NCBI GenBank assembly: GCA_902794405.1
Contig: CADBHI010000013.1
Coordinates: forward strand, 1 to 64,000
Direction: 5' to 3'
Origin: an uncultured Prevotellaceae bacterium
GTDB lineage: Bacteria; Bacteroidota; Bacteroidia; Bacteroidales; Bacteroidaceae
Length of the DNA stretch: 64,000 nt
The translations under genes and the position numbers were made by a program. This document shows positions 14,314 to 22,883 of the stretch, piece by piece; the stretch's first letter is position 1, and each line of letters begins with the position of its first letter. The notes below the pieces were generated by a model, which was given only the letters and a program-made list of their open reading frames with translations, had not been told where the DNA came from and ran no database searches.

Positions 14314-16476
14314 TTACAGCTTGACGACTGCTCCGATGACCAGCATCCTACCCGGAGAGTACAAGGCATATTTGCGATTCGTTGAATCTATTCTCCTGTC
14401 CACTTTATCGAAGATGTTGTCAATACCTATGCTTGGCTTGAGCAACAGCCCTTTTATGACATTAAAGCTATGGGTTGTATTCAGATTCCAGACACCATAT
14501 CCTGGAGCATCCTCATAGTCAGGATAGTAGGTCTTTGACTGTAAGCGTCCGTTCAGATTCACGTTCAAGCCGTATTTCCCCCACACATGGTGATAGTTGG
14601 CGGCGATAGTGGCAGCGTGGCGAATGCTGCGTTCCAAGGGTTGCCATGTTGCCTCCACGGATGAAGAGAGGGTGCGGGCATAGGTGTAGACGTAGTTAGC
14701 GGAGAGGTTAAAGCCAGGGAAGATGTTGGCAGAAACATTGAGCTGCATGCCTTTCACGTCGCCCTTGTCGCTGTTCTGGTAGAGGGCGTAGCTTGCCAGC
14801 TTCGAGGCTTCGGCATCGGTCATCTCCGGGAATTCACGTTGCAGCATCGCCAGCGAAGTGTCGTCAACATCGATATTCTGCTTCACCACCATGTCGTTGA
14901 TACGGTTGATGTAGCCCGTGAGGCTGACGGCTATCAGATGTGTGCGGTATTCTGCATTCAGCGAGACGTAATGGCTTTTCTCGGGCTTCAGGTCCTGATT
15001 GCCGAAACTAATCTGGGGTTTGCCGCGATTGACGGAATAATAGTGGTAATAGAGTTCGTCAAGGCCTGGGGCACGGAAGCCTGCTGAGTAGGTGGCGCGC
15101 AAGTTCATCGGGCCGAGACTGTACATCAGCGTGACCTTCGGAGTGAGGTGGTTGTTGAAGGTCTGATGATGGGTGTATCGGAGGCCAAAGGTGGCGGTGG
15201 CCAAACCGGGCCCCACTCTCAGGCGCTGTTCGTGCTGGGCGTAGGCAGCAAGGGTATAGACGCTCTGGTCGATATTGCCCGAGGTGGCATTGAGATAGTC
15301 CTTGCGCCAGTCGGCTCCGAAGATGGTGGTTGAGTTGGTGGTGAGCCCCAGTATGGTTTTGAGGTTGCCTTCCATCGTGCGCTGTTTCTTGGATTGTACG
15401 TAGGTTCCAAGGGGGAAACCCTTGGCGGCGAGGTCTACGTCGTACTCCTTTCCGTAGCGGAAACGATCGACTGTGAAGTCGGCCTGGAGAGAGTTCTTGG
15501 CGGTAAACTTGTAGATGCCGCCCAGATTCCAGCGCAGGCCTTTGTAGCGCATTTCGTAGTCGGTGCCGCCAGTAATGTCGGGCGAGGTATTGGGACGGTC
15601 GGTCATCTTGTATGAATAGTCAAAACCCGCATTCAGGGCCAAGTTCTGGTTGGGGGTATAGGTGAATTTCTGTCCGATGATGTTCGAACGATAGCCTGTG
15701 AAGAAAGGGGCAATCGTTCGTTGGGTCTCCGTATCGGAGCCCTTGACGTATTCTAAGTCGTTGTTCTGATAGCTGTCGGCCCGGTCGTGGCTGAACGAGG
15801 TGTACGAGCCAAAGCCTTTGCTGTAGATATCAAGGTTGACGGCCTCGGTAAGTACGCCGTGCCCGCTGATGGTTGTAGTGTTGGTAACGCTACATACGGA
15901 ACTGGTGGGCTGGTCGGTTATGATGTTGATGACACCTGCGATGGCATCGCTGCCGTAGAGCGAGGAGGCAGCTCCGTCGAGCACCTCGATACGCTTGACA
16001 CGGGCCATGTTAATACGGTTCAGGTCGACGTTGTTGGAGATGTCGCCCGATAGTTTCTGTCCGTTAATCAGGATCAGGATGTACTTGTTGCCCAGTCCGT
16101 TCAGTCGAAGGAAGGTTCCCATGGAGTTGGGAGCCATCGAGGCCTGGGGCATCATTCGTGTCAACGCCCCGTCGAAGGTGGTGATACCTTGCTCGCTGAT
16201 TTCCTGACTGCTGAGTACGCGGACGGGGGTGGCTGTACTTTTCAGACGCTGGTGGTGGCCGGAGCCAGTCACTACCACAGGATTCAGGTTCTTGACATAG
16301 TCCAGCGATTCAGCCGAGCTCTTGGTGCGATTTACCGCCGATGAGTCCTTGTGCGTCGTCTGGTGGATTTGTGCATGGGCACAGATGCTGCCCAAGAGCA
16401 GCAAAAGGAGGAAGATGCCGCCTTGCGACGGCACCCTCTTCCACAAACTTATATAATAATACACGTAATGAGTCAC
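14314..16476 (-). CDS. TonB-dependent outer-membrane receptor (second of the riboswitch operon)
   Basis: A 720-residue TonB-dependent transporter. The plug domain covers about 65-190 (LNPVVVTGSGHHQR, LRLNGLGNKYILILINGQKL, IEVLDGAASSLYGSDAIAGV, INIIT) and a 22-strand barrel follows. No N-terminal carboxypeptidase-like domain is present. The frame begins at a GTG at 16476, 4 bases after the CbiK stop. No ATG lies near the signal peptide (GGIFLLLLLLGSICAHAQ), so GTG or a downstream TTG must be used. It is co-transcribed with CbiK and the first receptor under a cobalamin riboswitch. A corrinoid or related metal chelate is the likely substrate, by context. Confidence 0.85.
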   Translation of the reverse strand: MTHYVYYYISLWKRVPSQGGIFLLLLLLGSICAHAQIHQTTHKDSSAVNRTKSSAESLDYVKNLNPVVVTGSGHHQRLKSTATPVRVLSSQEISEQGITTFDGALTRMMPQASMAPNSMGTFLRLNGLGNKYILILINGQKLSGDISNNVDLNRINMARVKRIEVLDGAASSLYGSDAIAGVINIITDQPTSSVCSVTNTTTISGHGVLTEAVNLDIYSKGFGSYTSFSHDRADSYQNNDLEYVKGSDTETQRTIAPFFTGYRSNIIGQKFTYTPNQNLALNAGFDYSYKMTDRPNTSPDITGGTDYEMRYKGLRWNLGGIYKFTAKNSLQADFTVDRFRYGKEYDVDLAAKGFPLGTYVQSKKQRTMEGNLKTILGLTTNSTTIFGADWRKDYLNATSGNIDQSVYTLAAYAQHEQRLRVGPGLATATFGLRYTHHQTFNNHLTPKVTLMYSLGPMNLRATYSAGFRAPGLDELYYHYYSVNRGKPQISFGNQDLKPEKSHYVSLNAEYRTHLIAVSLTGYINRINDMVVKQNIDVDDTSLAMLQREFPEMTDAEASKLASYALYQNSDKGDVKGMQLNVSANIFPGFNLSANYVYTYARTLSSSVEATWQPLERSIRHAATIAANYHHVWGKYGLNVNLNGRLQSKTYYPDYEDAPGYGVWNLNTTHSFNVIKGLLLKPSIGIDNIFDKVDRRIDSTNRKYALYSPGRMLVIGAVVKL

Positions 16477-16480
16477 GAAG

Positions 16481-17665
16481 TTACTCCGGATTCTTAGAGT
16501 GGTAGTAGTCGAGCGGCTCGCCGTCGATGGCTTCCTGCGTATGGTTCATCCATACCTTGCGGACGTTGTCCAGCTCAAGCAGGCCATAGTGCAGCACGTT
16601 CTCCTCGGGGCAGTCGTAGCCCAGGTGACGGAAGTACATCTTCCATGAGGTATCCTCGACCTCGCCCTCCTCATTGGGAGTGAAGCCTTTACCGTCTTCC
16701 CAGTTGTCGTCATCGTCGCCACCCATGTCGTTATGACCGTGGTCGCCGTCGATGGCCATCAGCGGGTGCAGGAACACCTTGCCGCTGGTGATGCCGGCAG
16801 CCTTCATGCGCTCATACACATCGGTCTTGAAGTTGTCCATCATGTCGACCGTGCCCACGAAGTAGTTCTTGTTGATCTTCTGCAACTCCTGCTCCAACTG
16901 CGTGTAGCGGATGTTGGCCTTGTAGGTGTCGTAGCTGTCGGGGTTACCGTGGCCCATGAAGGCAACCACACCCTGGGCGGCCTTGTCGTTGTAGCTGGCG
17001 TCAAGAATCTGGGCCACGAGGGGAACGTCGACCTCGGCATCCTGCAGCAGGGGCACACCCAGCTTAATGGAAACATTAGCCAGATAGTCGTCGTCCAGGT
17101 CGCCGTTGGCGTTGTTGGCAAAGTCCTTGATATAGTTGATCACACGGGTATATTCCTCGCCAGGAATCACCTGCAGTGACTGCACCACAATCTCGTCGTA
17201 CTCCACCTTGCTGTCGGCAAAGGCGTTCAGCCAGAAGGGAGGAGCATAGTAGTTGCGCGGTTCTGTGTTCTCACCCGCAGCTGCACGGTTGATACAGATG
17301 GCCGACGAGTAGCTCAGGAACACGTCATAATCGGTGAAGCGTGCCTTGTAGGCATCGACGGTGGCGTCGAAGGCATTGAAGGCCTGCTCCCATGTAGAAC
17401 CGAAAGCCACGAGCAGGATGACCTTGTCGTGCTTCTTCTGGGCTTTCACGTCCTCTGTTACGATAGCCTGATAGCGCGACCAGTTGTTGTCCTGAGGCAC
17501 TTCCACCTTGACGGTGTCTTTCTTCTCTACCACAACCGTGTCCTTCTTTTCCACGATTTTCTCGATGATTTCAGGGTCGTCATCGTTGCTGCAGGAATAG
17601 AAGCCTGCCGTGAGGCAAACGGCTACGAATGCCATCACAAAGTACTTAATCTTGTTCATTGTCAC
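16481..17665 (-). CDS. cbiK: exported CbiK-family (cobalto)chelatase lipoprotein
   Basis: A 394-residue protein. A lipoprotein signal (GFYSC, cysteine at residue 25) is followed by an acidic and charged linker with repeated KKDTV blocks (about 30-58), then a CbiK-like chelatase fold from about residue 75. Recognisable parts are LLVAFGSTWEQAFNAFDA, IVVQSLQVIPGEEY, FMGHGNP (first metal histidine) and GDHGHNDMGG (second metal region). CbiK inserts cobalt into sirohydrochlorin in the cytosol. Here the enzyme is sent to the envelope and carries an acidic insert (DDDDNWEDGKG, to about residue 330). It sits between two TonB receptors and overlaps the upstream one by 20 bases. It may act on a tetrapyrrole or metal during uptake rather than in biosynthesis. 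Confidence 0.82.
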   Translation of the reverse strand: MTMNKIKYFVMAFVAVCLTAGFYSCSNDDDPEIIEKIVEKKDTVVVEKKDTVKVEVPQDNNWSRYQAIVTEDVKAQKKHDKVILLVAFGSTWEQAFNAFDATVDAYKARFTDYDVFLSYSSAICINRAAAGENTEPRNYYAPPFWLNAFADSKVEYDEIVVQSLQVIPGEEYTRVINYIKDFANNANGDLDDDYLANVSIKLGVPLLQDAEVDVPLVAQILDASYNDKAAQGVVAFMGHGNPDSYDTYKANIRYTQLEQELQKINKNYFVGTVDMMDNFKTDVYERMKAAGITSGKVFLHPLMAIDGDHGHNDMGGDDDDNWEDGKGFTPNEEGEVEDTSWKMYFRHLGYDCPEENVLHYGLLELDNVRKVWMNHTQEAIDGEPLDYYHSKNPE

Positions 17666-19793
17666 TTGATTTAGAATTAAACTTATTGTTACTTGTAAAC
17701 TTTAGTTTCTTGCCTTGGGCGAAGCGCACAGTGAGCGTGCCGTAAATGGTGCGGCCCGGCGTGGTGGTTCCGAGGTGCAGACCGTGGTCTGTGCGGTCCA
17801 CGTAGTTGAAAATATTATCGACCCCAGCCTCGAGGCGCAACAGCAGTTTCTTGCTGACGGGCCACTCATGATTGGTGGCGAAGCGCCATATCTGATAGCC
17901 CTTGCCGTCGCCGTCAATCTGATAGTAGCGGGTGCTCGACATGCGGCCATAGATACCGGCTCCCATCTGATAGTCACGGAACGCATGGTTCCAGGTGGCA
18001 AACCAGCTGCCTTTATGGCGGGCCGTTCCGTCGATGACGACGTCAACCAGCCGTTCGTGTGCAGAGTCATATTGCTTGGCATCGGTATCGAGGAAGCTGT
18101 AGCTGCCTCCTAACATCCACTCCTTGTTCAGCCTGTAGCGCACGGACACGTCGACGCCTTTGGTACGGGCCGACTCCAGGTTCTGATACTGGCGGGTTTT
18201 CCTTGGGTCGTAGGTCACGATATATTCTGCTGGCGCCTGGTTGTTGGGAATGGTCACCAGCGTAATCATGTTGTCGACATTGTTCAGATAGCCCGTTACC
18301 GTCAGGTTCAGCCCCTGCCAGTTGTACTCTCCGCTGACGGCGTAGTAGTTGGAGGTCTGGGGCGACAGGTCCTCGTTTCCTAAATAGAGATAGGTGGCGT
18401 TCATGTACTTCACGTAACGGTAGCGCTGTTCCTTGGGCGTGGGGGTCTTGAAGCCCTGACTCCAGGTGGCGCGCAGCCGGAAGTCGTTGCCGATGGACAG
18501 CATGGCCGACACCTTGGGGGTGAGTCGGAAGCCGAACTGGCCGTTGTGGTTGAAGCGCAGTCCTGGCGTTAGGTAGACGGTGGCGATGCCACCGTACACG
18601 GGACAGTGCCATTCATCCTGTATATAGGCGGCCTCAGTGTGGTCCTTGGCCTCGCCGTGCTTGACTCGCATGGGGGCCTTCAGGTAGTCGTAGCGCCACT
18701 CCAAGCCTCCGCTCAGCTGATTGTTGTAGGGCAGGGAGAAGATGCCTTTCAAGTGAGCCATCGTACGACGCTGGTCACTCTGCAGCTCCTCGTCGTCAGG
18801 GAAGTACGGATAGTAGGGCGTGAACCTGCCTTGCGGATCGTAGCCGTCGGTCAGGGTGATGGCCGTAAAATAATAGTAGTACGCGTGGCGGTCCCAGTTG
18901 ACATCGAGCGACAGCTGGTCGGTCTTATTGAGTTTCCACAGACCACCGGCTGCCAGTCCCTGGTTACGGTACTCCAGGTCGTAAGTCTTCACGTCGACGG
19001 CAGCATACTTGCCGCTGGGGCGGTAGATGCGTTTCCAGTAGGTGCTGCCCTCGGCATAGAGTTCCAGTCCCTTCATCGGCTCAAAGGTCAATCGTTCTGA
19101 GACCTGCCAGTTGGTGTGGCGGTTCACGGTCTGGTTGCGCGAGTCGGTAATGAGGAACTCAGTTTGGTTGCGGGCTTCGGTTGCCGTGTTCTGCCATCCG
19201 TCGCTATGCTGCAGCTGGAAGTTGGTGTAGCTCTTCAGTTTGCCGATGGCGATGCCCAAGCCGTTGTGCTGACGAAGATCGCCATAGCTGCCGCCACGGG
19301 TACTGTTCTCAATGAGCAGTCCCTCGTTGTGCTTCTTGGTGATGATGTTCACCACGCCGGCAATGGCATCCGAGCCATAGAGGGCCGACGCCGCTCCCTT
19401 CACGATTTCAATCTTCTCGATGTTGTGCGGATCGATGAGCGACAGGTCGTTTTGACCACCCACGTCGCCGTGAATGCGCTTGCCGTCAACCAGAACAAGG
19501 ATATAGGAATTGTCCAGTCCGTTGAGCTGCATCTGCGAGCCCATGTCGTCCTCGCTGAAAGCAAACGATGCTGTCAGGCCTGAAAGGATGTCCTCTATGC
19601 TCCGGCCACCATAGTTCCTGAGCATCTTCGACGTAATCACTTCCGTCTGGACAGGCGCATCTTTCAGCAGGTGCTGGGTACCAGTACCCGTCACCACCAC
19701 TTCCTGTAAGCTGTCAGTACGCCAAACAGATTGCGCTTCTGCGCCAGCGCACAACAGCAAAAGGCCAACAGCCAATGCTTGTTTTAGATTCAT
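17646..19793 (-). CDS. TonB-dependent receptor, BtuB-like (first of the riboswitch operon)
   Basis: About 715 residues from the ATG at 19793 (MNLKQALAVGLLLLCAGAEA, a clean signal peptide); an upstream ATG at 19820 adds nine charged residues and is less likely. The plug covers about 40-155 (LQEVVVTGTGTQHLLKDAPV, LNGLDNSYILVLVDGKRI, IEIVKGAASALYGSDAIAGV), then the barrel to the C-terminus. It probably imports cobalamin or another corrinoid, because a cobalamin riboswitch lies directly upstream. The leader between riboswitch and gene carries a repeat. It is followed without a gap by cbiK. Confidence 0.87.
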   Translation of the reverse strand: MNLKQALAVGLLLLCAGAEAQSVWRTDSLQEVVVTGTGTQHLLKDAPVQTEVITSKMLRNYGGRSIEDILSGLTASFAFSEDDMGSQMQLNGLDNSYILVLVDGKRIHGDVGGQNDLSLIDPHNIEKIEIVKGAASALYGSDAIAGVVNIITKKHNEGLLIENSTRGGSYGDLRQHNGLGIAIGKLKSYTNFQLQHSDGWQNTATEARNQTEFLITDSRNQTVNRHTNWQVSERLTFEPMKGLELYAEGSTYWKRIYRPSGKYAAVDVKTYDLEYRNQGLAAGGLWKLNKTDQLSLDVNWDRHAYYYYFTAITLTDGYDPQGRFTPYYPYFPDDEELQSDQRRTMAHLKGIFSLPYNNQLSGGLEWRYDYLKAPMRVKHGEAKDHTEAAYIQDEWHCPVYGGIATVYLTPGLRFNHNGQFGFRLTPKVSAMLSIGNDFRLRATWSQGFKTPTPKEQRYRYVKYMNATYLYLGNEDLSPQTSNYYAVSGEYNWQGLNLTVTGYLNNVDNMITLVTIPNNQAPAEYIVTYDPRKTRQYQNLESARTKGVDVSVRYRLNKEWMLGGSYSFLDTDAKQYDSAHERLVDVVIDGTARHKGSWFATWNHAFRDYQMGAGIYGRMSSTRYYQIDGDGKGYQIWRFATNHEWPVSKKLLLRLEAGVDNIFNYVDRTDHGLHLGTTTPGRTIYGTLTVRFAQGKKLKFTSNNKFNSKSSDNEQD

Positions 19794-19849
19794 CAATAGT
19801 TCTTTTATTCCGCGCCGCATATTCCTGTACGGCCTTATACTTTTTTGTA

Positions 19850-19965
19850 GGCTTGACCTTTGGTCGAGCTCTACTCTCGCTTATGGCAGGCTTGACCTTC
19901 GGTCGAGCCCTGCCTGCGCTCGGCATAGCTCAAGCGAGCTTGGCTCTGCTCTCGCTTATGGCAGG
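19850..19965. repeat. hairpin-forming direct repeat in the riboswitch-operon leader
   Basis: GGCTTGACCTTyGGTCGAGC occurs at 19850-19869 and 19889-19908, each containing a GACC...GGTC hairpin. CTCTCGCTTATGGCAGG occurs at 19874-19890 and 19949-19965. The last copy merges with the 3' end of the riboswitch. Similar hairpins lie at 1341-1353. Confidence 0.7.
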
Positions 19966-20120
19966 TCTTCTGACTTTCCCCAGTCTGCTTTACCTTCCCG
20001 ACCTCATGGTCAGTGGCGTTATACAAGCAGGCCCTTCTAAGGGGGATTACAGCTGCAGGTACAGTTCCGGACTCTCACCGGATTCCCTTACATCAGGCGG
20101 CTACAGCCACCAGATTGCCA
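19961..20120 (-). promoter_or_regulatory. cobalamin riboswitch
   Basis: On the minus strand the order of conserved pieces is GGGAATCCGGTGAGAGTCCG, GAACTGTACCTGCAGCTGTA, GCCACTGACCATGAGGTCGG, and AGTCAGAAGACCTGCC at the 3' end. This is the standard AdoCbl/MeCbl riboswitch core including the B12 box. It lies in the leader of the TonB receptor, CbiK, TonB receptor operon, about 170 bases before the first ATG. Binding of cobalamin should lower expression of the operon. The biosynthetic operon on the other strand is not downstream of it. Confidence 0.95.
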
Positions 20121-20130
20121 TATTCGACTG

Positions 20131-20138
20131 CAAAGATA
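20131..20138 (-). promoter_or_regulatory. -7 box (TATCTTTG) of the riboswitch operon
   Basis: TAnnTTTG match on the minus strand, with its predicted start a few bases before the riboswitch. Confidence 0.65.
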
Positions 20139-20180
20139 CAACTTTTTTCGATAATAATGCATATTTTCCGACTTTTTTTC

Positions 20181-20188
20181 TAATTTTG
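20181..20188 (+). promoter_or_regulatory. -7 box (TAATTTTG) of the cobalamin biosynthesis operon
   Basis: TAnnTTTG match only 4 bases before the cbiA ATG at 20193. The transcript would be leaderless or nearly so, leaving no room for a riboswitch or a Shine-Dalgarno site. Confidence 0.6.
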
Positions 20189-20192
20189 CAGC

Positions 20193-21479
20193 ATGAAATC
20201 ACAATTTCTCATCGCAGCACCAACGAGCGGTTCTGGCAAAACAACGATTGCCAGAGGGCTGATGGCCTTGTTTGTTGCGAAGGGAATGAAGGTGCAGCCA
20301 TTCAAGTGCGGCCCTGACTATATCGACACCAAGTTCCACGAGGCCGTGTGTGGCCGTCCGAGCATCAATCTCGATACGTTCATGGCTACACCAGCCCACG
20401 TCAGGGATTTGTTCTTCCATTATGGTGCCGATGCCGATGTCTGCATCGTGGAGGGCATGATGGGACTGTTCGACGGCTACGACCGCGACCGCGGCTCTTC
20501 GGCTGAGATTGCCCGTCTGTTGGGGATTCCCGTAGTGCTTGTCGTCGATGCCAAGTCGGCGGCCTACTCGATGGCGGCCTTGCTTTCAGGCTTCATCCAT
20601 TTCAGGGACGACGTCAGGATTGCGGCCGTTATATTTAATAAGGTGGGATCGTCCAGACATGAACAGATGCTCCGGCAGGTGTGCGACGATCTTCATATCG
20701 AATGTCTCGGCTGTGTGCCTAAGTCTCAGGAACTGGAGCAGGGGTCACGCTATTTAGGTCTCGACTTTTCAGAATTGTCAAATAATCGTCATACTTTTCC
20801 CGTCGATGGCCAGCTCACGGACATTTTGGGAAAATCCATCGATTTAGGCCGTTTTTCCACACTTGGAGTTTACTCCGGGCAAACTCCGAGTTTACTCCGG
20901 GCAAACTCCGAGTTTACTCCGGGCAAACTCCGAGTTTGCCTGGCGCACAATTCCGAGGCCTTTTCGTTCGTTTATCAGGAGGTGCTCGACCGTTTCGGTT
21001 TTGTCCGCATTTTTGATCCCGAGCGAGAGGTTCCCAACTTCAGCGACATCGATTTGCTCTACCTGCCTGGTGGCTATCCGGAGAAGCATCTTGAGGCACT
21101 TGTGGCCAACGAAGCCTGCCGCAAGGCCATCAAGGACTATGCCGAACAGGGGGGAAGGATTCAGGCAGAATGTGGCGGCATGATGTACCTCTGCCGCAGC
21201 ATCGTTAACGACAATGGCGAGTACCCCATGTGCGGCGTACTGCCCTATACCATCACAGCCCGCAAGGCTGACCGCAAGCTCTCCTTAGGCTACCGTCGTT
21301 TTGAGTTCGGCGGGAAGGAATATCGGGGGCATGAGTTCCACTACACACAATTCCAAGGGGAACTGCCCGAGAGCATGACGCAAGTCTATAATGCTAAAGG
21401 CGAAGCTGTAACCACCCCGGTATTCAGGTACAATAACGTCATCGCAAGCTATACTCACCTGTATGAAATCATTGGCTGA
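20193..21479 (+). CDS. cbiA: cobyrinate a,c-diamide synthase
   Basis: A 428-residue ATP- and glutamine-dependent amidase that forms the a- and c-amides of cobyrinate. The N-terminal P-loop domain shows IAAPTSGSGKTTIARGLMA, KCGPDYIDTKFH and VEGMMGLFDGYD. The C-terminal glutaminase domain shows LPGGYPE and the nucleophile cysteine in QAECGGMMYLC. Residues 225-247 (GVYSGQTPSLLRANSEFTPG) are not family-like and correspond to three tandem 22-bp units inserted in frame in the linker between the two domains. It is the first gene of a tight five-gene operon, next gene 3 bases away. Confidence 0.93.
   Translation: MKSQFLIAAPTSGSGKTTIARGLMALFVAKGMKVQPFKCGPDYIDTKFHEAVCGRPSINLDTFMATPAHVRDLFFHYGADADVCIVEGMMGLFDGYDRDRGSSAEIARLLGIPVVLVVDAKSAAYSMAALLSGFIHFRDDVRIAAVIFNKVGSSRHEQMLRQVCDDLHIECLGCVPKSQELEQGSRYLGLDFSELSNNRHTFPVDGQLTDILGKSIDLGRFSTLGVYSGQTPSLLRANSEFTPGKLRVCLAHNSEAFSFVYQEVLDRFGFVRIFDPEREVPNFSDIDLLYLPGGYPEKHLEALVANEACRKAIKDYAEQGGRIQAECGGMMYLCRSIVNDNGEYPMCGVLPYTITARKADRKLSLGYRRFEFGGKEYRGHEFHYTQFQGELPESMTQVYNAKGEAVTTPVFRYNNVIASYTHLYEIIG
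20866..20931 (+). repeat. in-frame 22-bp tandem repeat inside cbiA, three units
   Basis: Units at 20866-20887, 20888-20909 and 20910-20931 are identical. Each contains inverted arms GAGTTT / AAACTC, followed by a partial unit GAGTTTGCC. The 66 bases equal 22 codons, so reading frame is kept. They lie in the linker between the ATPase and glutaminase domains. Confidence 0.95.
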
Positions 21480-21482
21480 CTT

Positions 21483-22883
21483 ATGAAGAAAATCATTATA
21501 GCAGGCATAGGACCTGGCAGTAAAGAAGACATCACTCCTGCCGTATTGGAAGCAGTACGGGAGGCTGATGTCGTTGTGGGCTACAAGTACTATTTCCAGT
21601 TCATCGACATGTATGTGAAGGCTGGATGTGAGTGCATCGACACAGGCATGAAGAAGGAGCGCGAACGTGCTGAACAGGCGTTCCTGCTGGCAGAACAGGG
21701 CAAGACCGTCGTGGTCATCTCTTCCGGCGATGCAGGGCTCTACGGAATGGCGCCGCTTGTCTATGAGATGAAACGTGAACGTGGTTCGGACGTGGAGATT
21801 GAGGCGCTGCCGGGCATCTCCGCATTCCAGAAGGCGGCCTCGCTGTTGGGTGCTCCTATCGGTCATGACACGTGCCTCATTTCGCTGTCGGACCTGATGA
21901 CGCCGTGGGAGGTGATAGAACGACGTATCAAGGCAGCAGCCGTTGGCGACTTCGTAACTGCCGCCTATAATCCCAAGTCGCATGGGCGCTATTGGCAACT
22001 CTACCGTTTGCAAGAGCTGTTCCTGCAGGAGCGGGCGGCCGAAACTCCCGTAGGTTATGTGCGCCAGGCAGGACGCGAGGAGCAGGAGGTGAAGGTGACG
22101 ACCCTCGGAGCCTTCGACCCAGAGGACGTAGATATGTTTACCGTTATCCTCATAGGTAATTCGCAATCATATATCGCAGATGGTAAGATGATTACGCCTC
22201 GCGGATACTATCGTGAAGAGGCAAACGAGGGAAATAAGATTGGGCAGAACATCATGATTGAGTCGTTCCGCACCATCGCTGGCGAACTACGGAAGAAGGA
22301 CTATCCCTTAGACCATCAATGGGCCTTGCTCCACGCCATCCATACGACTGCCGACTTCGATATGGAGAACATCCTCTATACCGATCCTGGGGCTGTGGAG
22401 ACATTATACAATAAGGTGAAAGATGGTTCGTTGAAAACCATCGTGACGGATGTGACAATGGTGACAAGCGGCATTCGCAAAGGGGCACTCCAGCGCTTAG
22501 GCATCGAGGCCAAATGTTACCTAAGCGACTCGAGTGTGGCAGAGTTTGCCTCTGCCAACAACATCACCCGCACCCAAGCTGGCATCCGCTTGGCCGTAGA
22601 GGAACACCCCGACGCCCTCTTCGCCTTTGGCAACGCCCCAACAGCTTTGATGGAACTCTGCGACCTCATCCGTAAAGGCAAGGCCCATCCTGCCGGCATC
22701 ATTGCCGCCCCCGTAGGCTTTGTACATGTCAAGGAATCGAAACACATGGTGAAGCCTTTTAAGGACATCCCCAAGATCATCGTTGAGGGCCGCAAGGGAG
22801 GCAGCAACCTCGCCGCCACCCTCTGCAACGCCATCATGACCTTCGACGATGCGGCACAACTTAAACCTGGTCGTGACCTATGA
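21483..22883 (+). CDS. cobJ: CobJ-CbiC fusion: precorrin-3B C17-methyltransferase and precorrin-8X methylmutase
   Basis: A 466-residue bifunctional enzyme. Residues 1 to about 245 are the CobJ/CbiH methyltransferase (IIAGIGPGSKEDITPA, ISSGDAGLYGMAPLVYE, ALPGISAFQKAASLLGAPIG, TAAYNPKSHGR). Residues about 258-466 are CbiC/CobH, which moves the C11 methyl to C12 (catalytic histidine in LLHAIHTTADF, then VTDVTMVTSGI and AAPVGFVHVKESK). This fusion joins ring contraction with a late step of corrin ring synthesis. It overlaps the next gene by 4 bases. Confidence 0.92.
   Translation: MKKIIIAGIGPGSKEDITPAVLEAVREADVVVGYKYYFQFIDMYVKAGCECIDTGMKKERERAEQAFLLAEQGKTVVVISSGDAGLYGMAPLVYEMKRERGSDVEIEALPGISAFQKAASLLGAPIGHDTCLISLSDLMTPWEVIERRIKAAAVGDFVTAAYNPKSHGRYWQLYRLQELFLQERAAETPVGYVRQAGREEQEVKVTTLGAFDPEDVDMFTVILIGNSQSYIADGKMITPRGYYREEANEGNKIGQNIMIESFRTIAGELRKKDYPLDHQWALLHAIHTTADFDMENILYTDPGAVETLYNKVKDGSLKTIVTDVTMVTSGIRKGALQRLGIEAKCYLSDSSVAEFASANNITRTQAGIRLAVEEHPDALFAFGNAPTALMELCDLIRKGKAHPAGIIAAPVGFVHVKESKHMVKPFKDIPKIIVEGRKGGSNLAATLCNAIMTFDDAAQLKPGRDL

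Noticed and set aside
18067-19583. long antisense open frames opposite the TonB receptor
   Set aside because: GC-rich coding DNA opens shadow frames; the peptides are low-complexity V/A/R-rich, and the receptor frame is certain.
20866-20931. possible CRISPR or operator array in cbiA
   Set aside because: Units are contiguous without spacers and lie within coding sequence in frame.
21285-22166. 293-codon minus-strand frame opposite cbiA and cobJ
   Set aside because: No recognisable protein features; both overlapping plus-strand genes have clear motifs.
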